Origin: an uncultured Eubacteriales bacterium
GTDB lineage: Bacteria > Bacillota > Clostridia > Oscillospirales > UMGS1783
Assembly: GCA_900555065.1 (NCBI GenBank)
Contig: USJY01000107.1
Span: 1-5,750 of the forward strand
Direction of reading: 5' to 3'
Length of the DNA stretch: 5,750 nucleotides
This document shows, piece by piece, positions 5,047-5,750 of this stretch. How positions within the stretch are numbered: position 1 is the first letter of the stretch; the number at the start of each line of letters is the position of its first letter. The position numbers and the translations under genes are program-made. The notes below the pieces were generated by a model. That model was not told the origin of the DNA and searched no databases. It saw only the letters and a program-made list of their open reading frames with translations.

Positions 5047-5445
5047 ATGAAACTCACAAAATTTGAACAGGCAGCGACGCTGCTGGCCGCCATATGCTGC
5101 GTCGTCGTCATCATCGTATCGATGCAGGCGGGCGCGCCGGGCGGCGCGGTGTACGCGAGCGGCAGGCCCGCGGACGGCGAGATCCAGACGGGCGAATACC
5201 CGCCTGAAAGCGATGCGGACGGCAAAGCGGAGTCGGACGCCAAAGACGGCAAAATCAACGTCAACACGGCCACCTATGCGGAAATGGTGGAATCCGGTCG
5301 CATCGACGCGGCTACGGCGCGGCTGATCGTCGCCTTCCGCAGTATTGCCGGCCCTTATGCTTCCATCTATGAACTGCGCGAAATCGACGGGATCAGCAGC
5401 GAGACGTTCGCCAGCATCGAGCCGTACGTTACAACCGGCAGCTGA
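5047..5445 (+). CDS. ComEA-like membrane-anchored helix-hairpin-helix protein
   Basis: 132 residues. An N-terminal hydrophobic helix (about 10-26) would anchor it in the membrane, followed by an acidic, low-complexity linker (about 30-68) and a ComEA-type double helix-hairpin-helix domain starting at INVNTA (70-75). ComEA binds incoming double-stranded DNA at the cell surface during competence. Here the first hairpin loop, normally a GIG-like turn, reads R84-I-D86, and the second reads G115-I-S117, so backbone-phosphate contacts may be weakened, mostly in hairpin 1. It is shorter than the B. subtilis protein (about 205 residues as I recall) and lacks the extra domain between anchor and HhH. 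It diverges from the pseudo-carboxypeptidase with about 31 bp between starts. No comEC or comEB is in the window, so a competence role is inference; it could be another HhH surface protein. Confidence 0.85.
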   Translation: MKLTKFEQAATLLAAICCVVVIIVSMQAGAPGGAVYASGRPADGEIQTGEYPPESDADGKAESDAKDGKINVNTATYAEMVESGRIDAATARLIVAFRSIAGPYASIYELREIDGISSETFASIEPYVTTGS

Positions 5446-5651
5446 GCGCGCCACGCGCCGTCCGGCGCCGTCGGATGACGGGCCGCGGCCGCGCAATCTG
5501 CCTTCGCCCATGGCCGCGCAGGACGAACGTCGAAGCGGTATGGCCGGCGGCATGGCAGCCCTTGCGCCGGCGCATATAAACGGTATGCCGGGTCAGCAGG
5601 TTGCAGGGCGCAACGCGTTCCCTTTTCTCCCGCATGCAGCATATATATAGT

Positions 5652-5680
5652 ATCATACCATATTTTGCCCGCACTGACAA
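5652..5680 (-). promoter_or_regulatory. Sigma-A type promoter with extended -10, leftward
   Basis: On the minus strand: TTGTCA (5680-5675, 5 of 6 to TTGACA), a 17-nt spacer, TATGAT (5657-5652, 5 of 6 to TATAAT), with TGG directly before it as an extended -10. The expected start is near 5645, within a TA-rich run. It lies in an AT-rich island in otherwise GC-rich DNA. Leftward transcription would run antisense through the ComEA-like gene towards the pseudo-carboxypeptidase start at 5015. Confidence 0.75.
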
Positions 5681-5732
5681 TATGTAAACCTCATTTTACC
5701 ACAGGCTTTTTGCAGGGAAACGCAGAACCGGC

Positions 5733-5750
5733 GGCCGGATTGCTCCGGCC
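5733..5750 (+). terminator. Hairpin at window edge, possible terminator stem
   Basis: GGCCGG, ATTGCT loop, CCGGCC: a perfect 6-bp GC stem ending exactly at the right edge. Whether a T-run follows cannot be seen. On the minus strand no T-run follows, so if it is a terminator it serves rightward transcription. Confidence 0.3.

Larger units (their letters stand above)
5446..5750. other. Non-coding region right of the ComEA-like gene
   Basis: No convincing gene. The first 190 bp are GC-rich (with a GGCCGCGGCC palindrome near 5482) and have no T-run that would end the ComEA-like transcript. The stretch 5640-5700 is sharply AT-rich and contains a good minus-strand promoter. The last 18 bp form a hairpin cut by the window edge. 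A minus-strand frame of 83 codons (5680-5429) crosses it but lacks a ribosome binding site and recognisable features. Confidence 0.6.

Noticed and set aside
4140..5066. 308-codon plus-strand frame opposite the carboxypeptidase homologue
   Set aside because: It is the antisense shadow of a well-supported gene.
5016..5273. N-terminal extension of the leftward carboxypeptidase homologue back to an ATG at 5273
   Set aside because: The extra residues are antisense to the ComEA-like gene and put the clear signal peptide in the middle of the protein. The AGGAGG at 5022-5027 fixes the start near 5015.
5560..5630. GGGTCAGCAGG resembling part of the SRP RNA domain IV
   Set aside because: The GGAAG/AGCAG internal loop arrangement and the closing helix of SRP RNA are absent on both strands.

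Overview
The window looks like chromosomal DNA from a GC-rich member of the Clostridia (Firmicutes). This rests on strong AGGAGG-type ribosome binding sites, a clostridial-style GluRS (KLSKR signature, TEY/LLNSNYEEW region), a GlnRS directly downstream of it, and a DacF/PBP5-like lipid-facing protein with a basic C-terminal tail. The lineage call is an inference from recalled family features; no ribosomal RNA or other marker is present.

Layout. (1) Positions 2-1357, plus strand: the 3' part of gltX (glutamyl-tRNA synthetase), cut by the left edge. (2) Positions 1446-3100, plus strand: glnS (glutaminyl-tRNA synthetase), full family length but broken by one missing base near 2645-2655, so it reads as 408-residue and 142-residue pieces. 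The two synthetase genes probably form one transcription unit. (3) Positions 3101-3684: no convincing gene. This stretch holds a strong intrinsic terminator whose T-run lies on the minus strand, a 16-bp perfect palindrome, and two different 20-base sequences each present twice in the same order about 225 bp apart. (4) Positions 3685-5015, minus strand: a secreted, membrane-anchored PBP5/DacF-family protein, also broken by an apparent one-base loss just before its C-terminal transmembrane anchor. All three active-site motifs of the penicillin-binding fold are altered (SxxK to FLAK, SxN to SAD, KTG to KND), so it is predicted to be a pseudoenzyme. (5) Positions 5047-5445, plus strand: a short ComEA-like membrane-anchored helix-hairpin-helix protein, divergent from the pseudo-carboxypeptidase with only about 31 bp between the start codons. 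(6) Positions 5446-5750: no gene, but a very good minus-strand sigma-A promoter with an extended -10 that points back across the ComEA-like gene.

How the parts fit. The synthetase pair supplies Glu-tRNA and Gln-tRNA. The divergent cell-surface pair is the more unusual part: an apparently dead D,D-carboxypeptidase facing a ComEA-like protein, with overlapping 5' regions, and a promoter placed so that the pseudo-carboxypeptidase mRNA could carry a roughly 630-nt leader antisense to the whole ComEA-like gene. The two one-base frameshifts in otherwise well-preserved genes, one of them a tRNA synthetase, suggest sequence or assembly error rather than gene decay.
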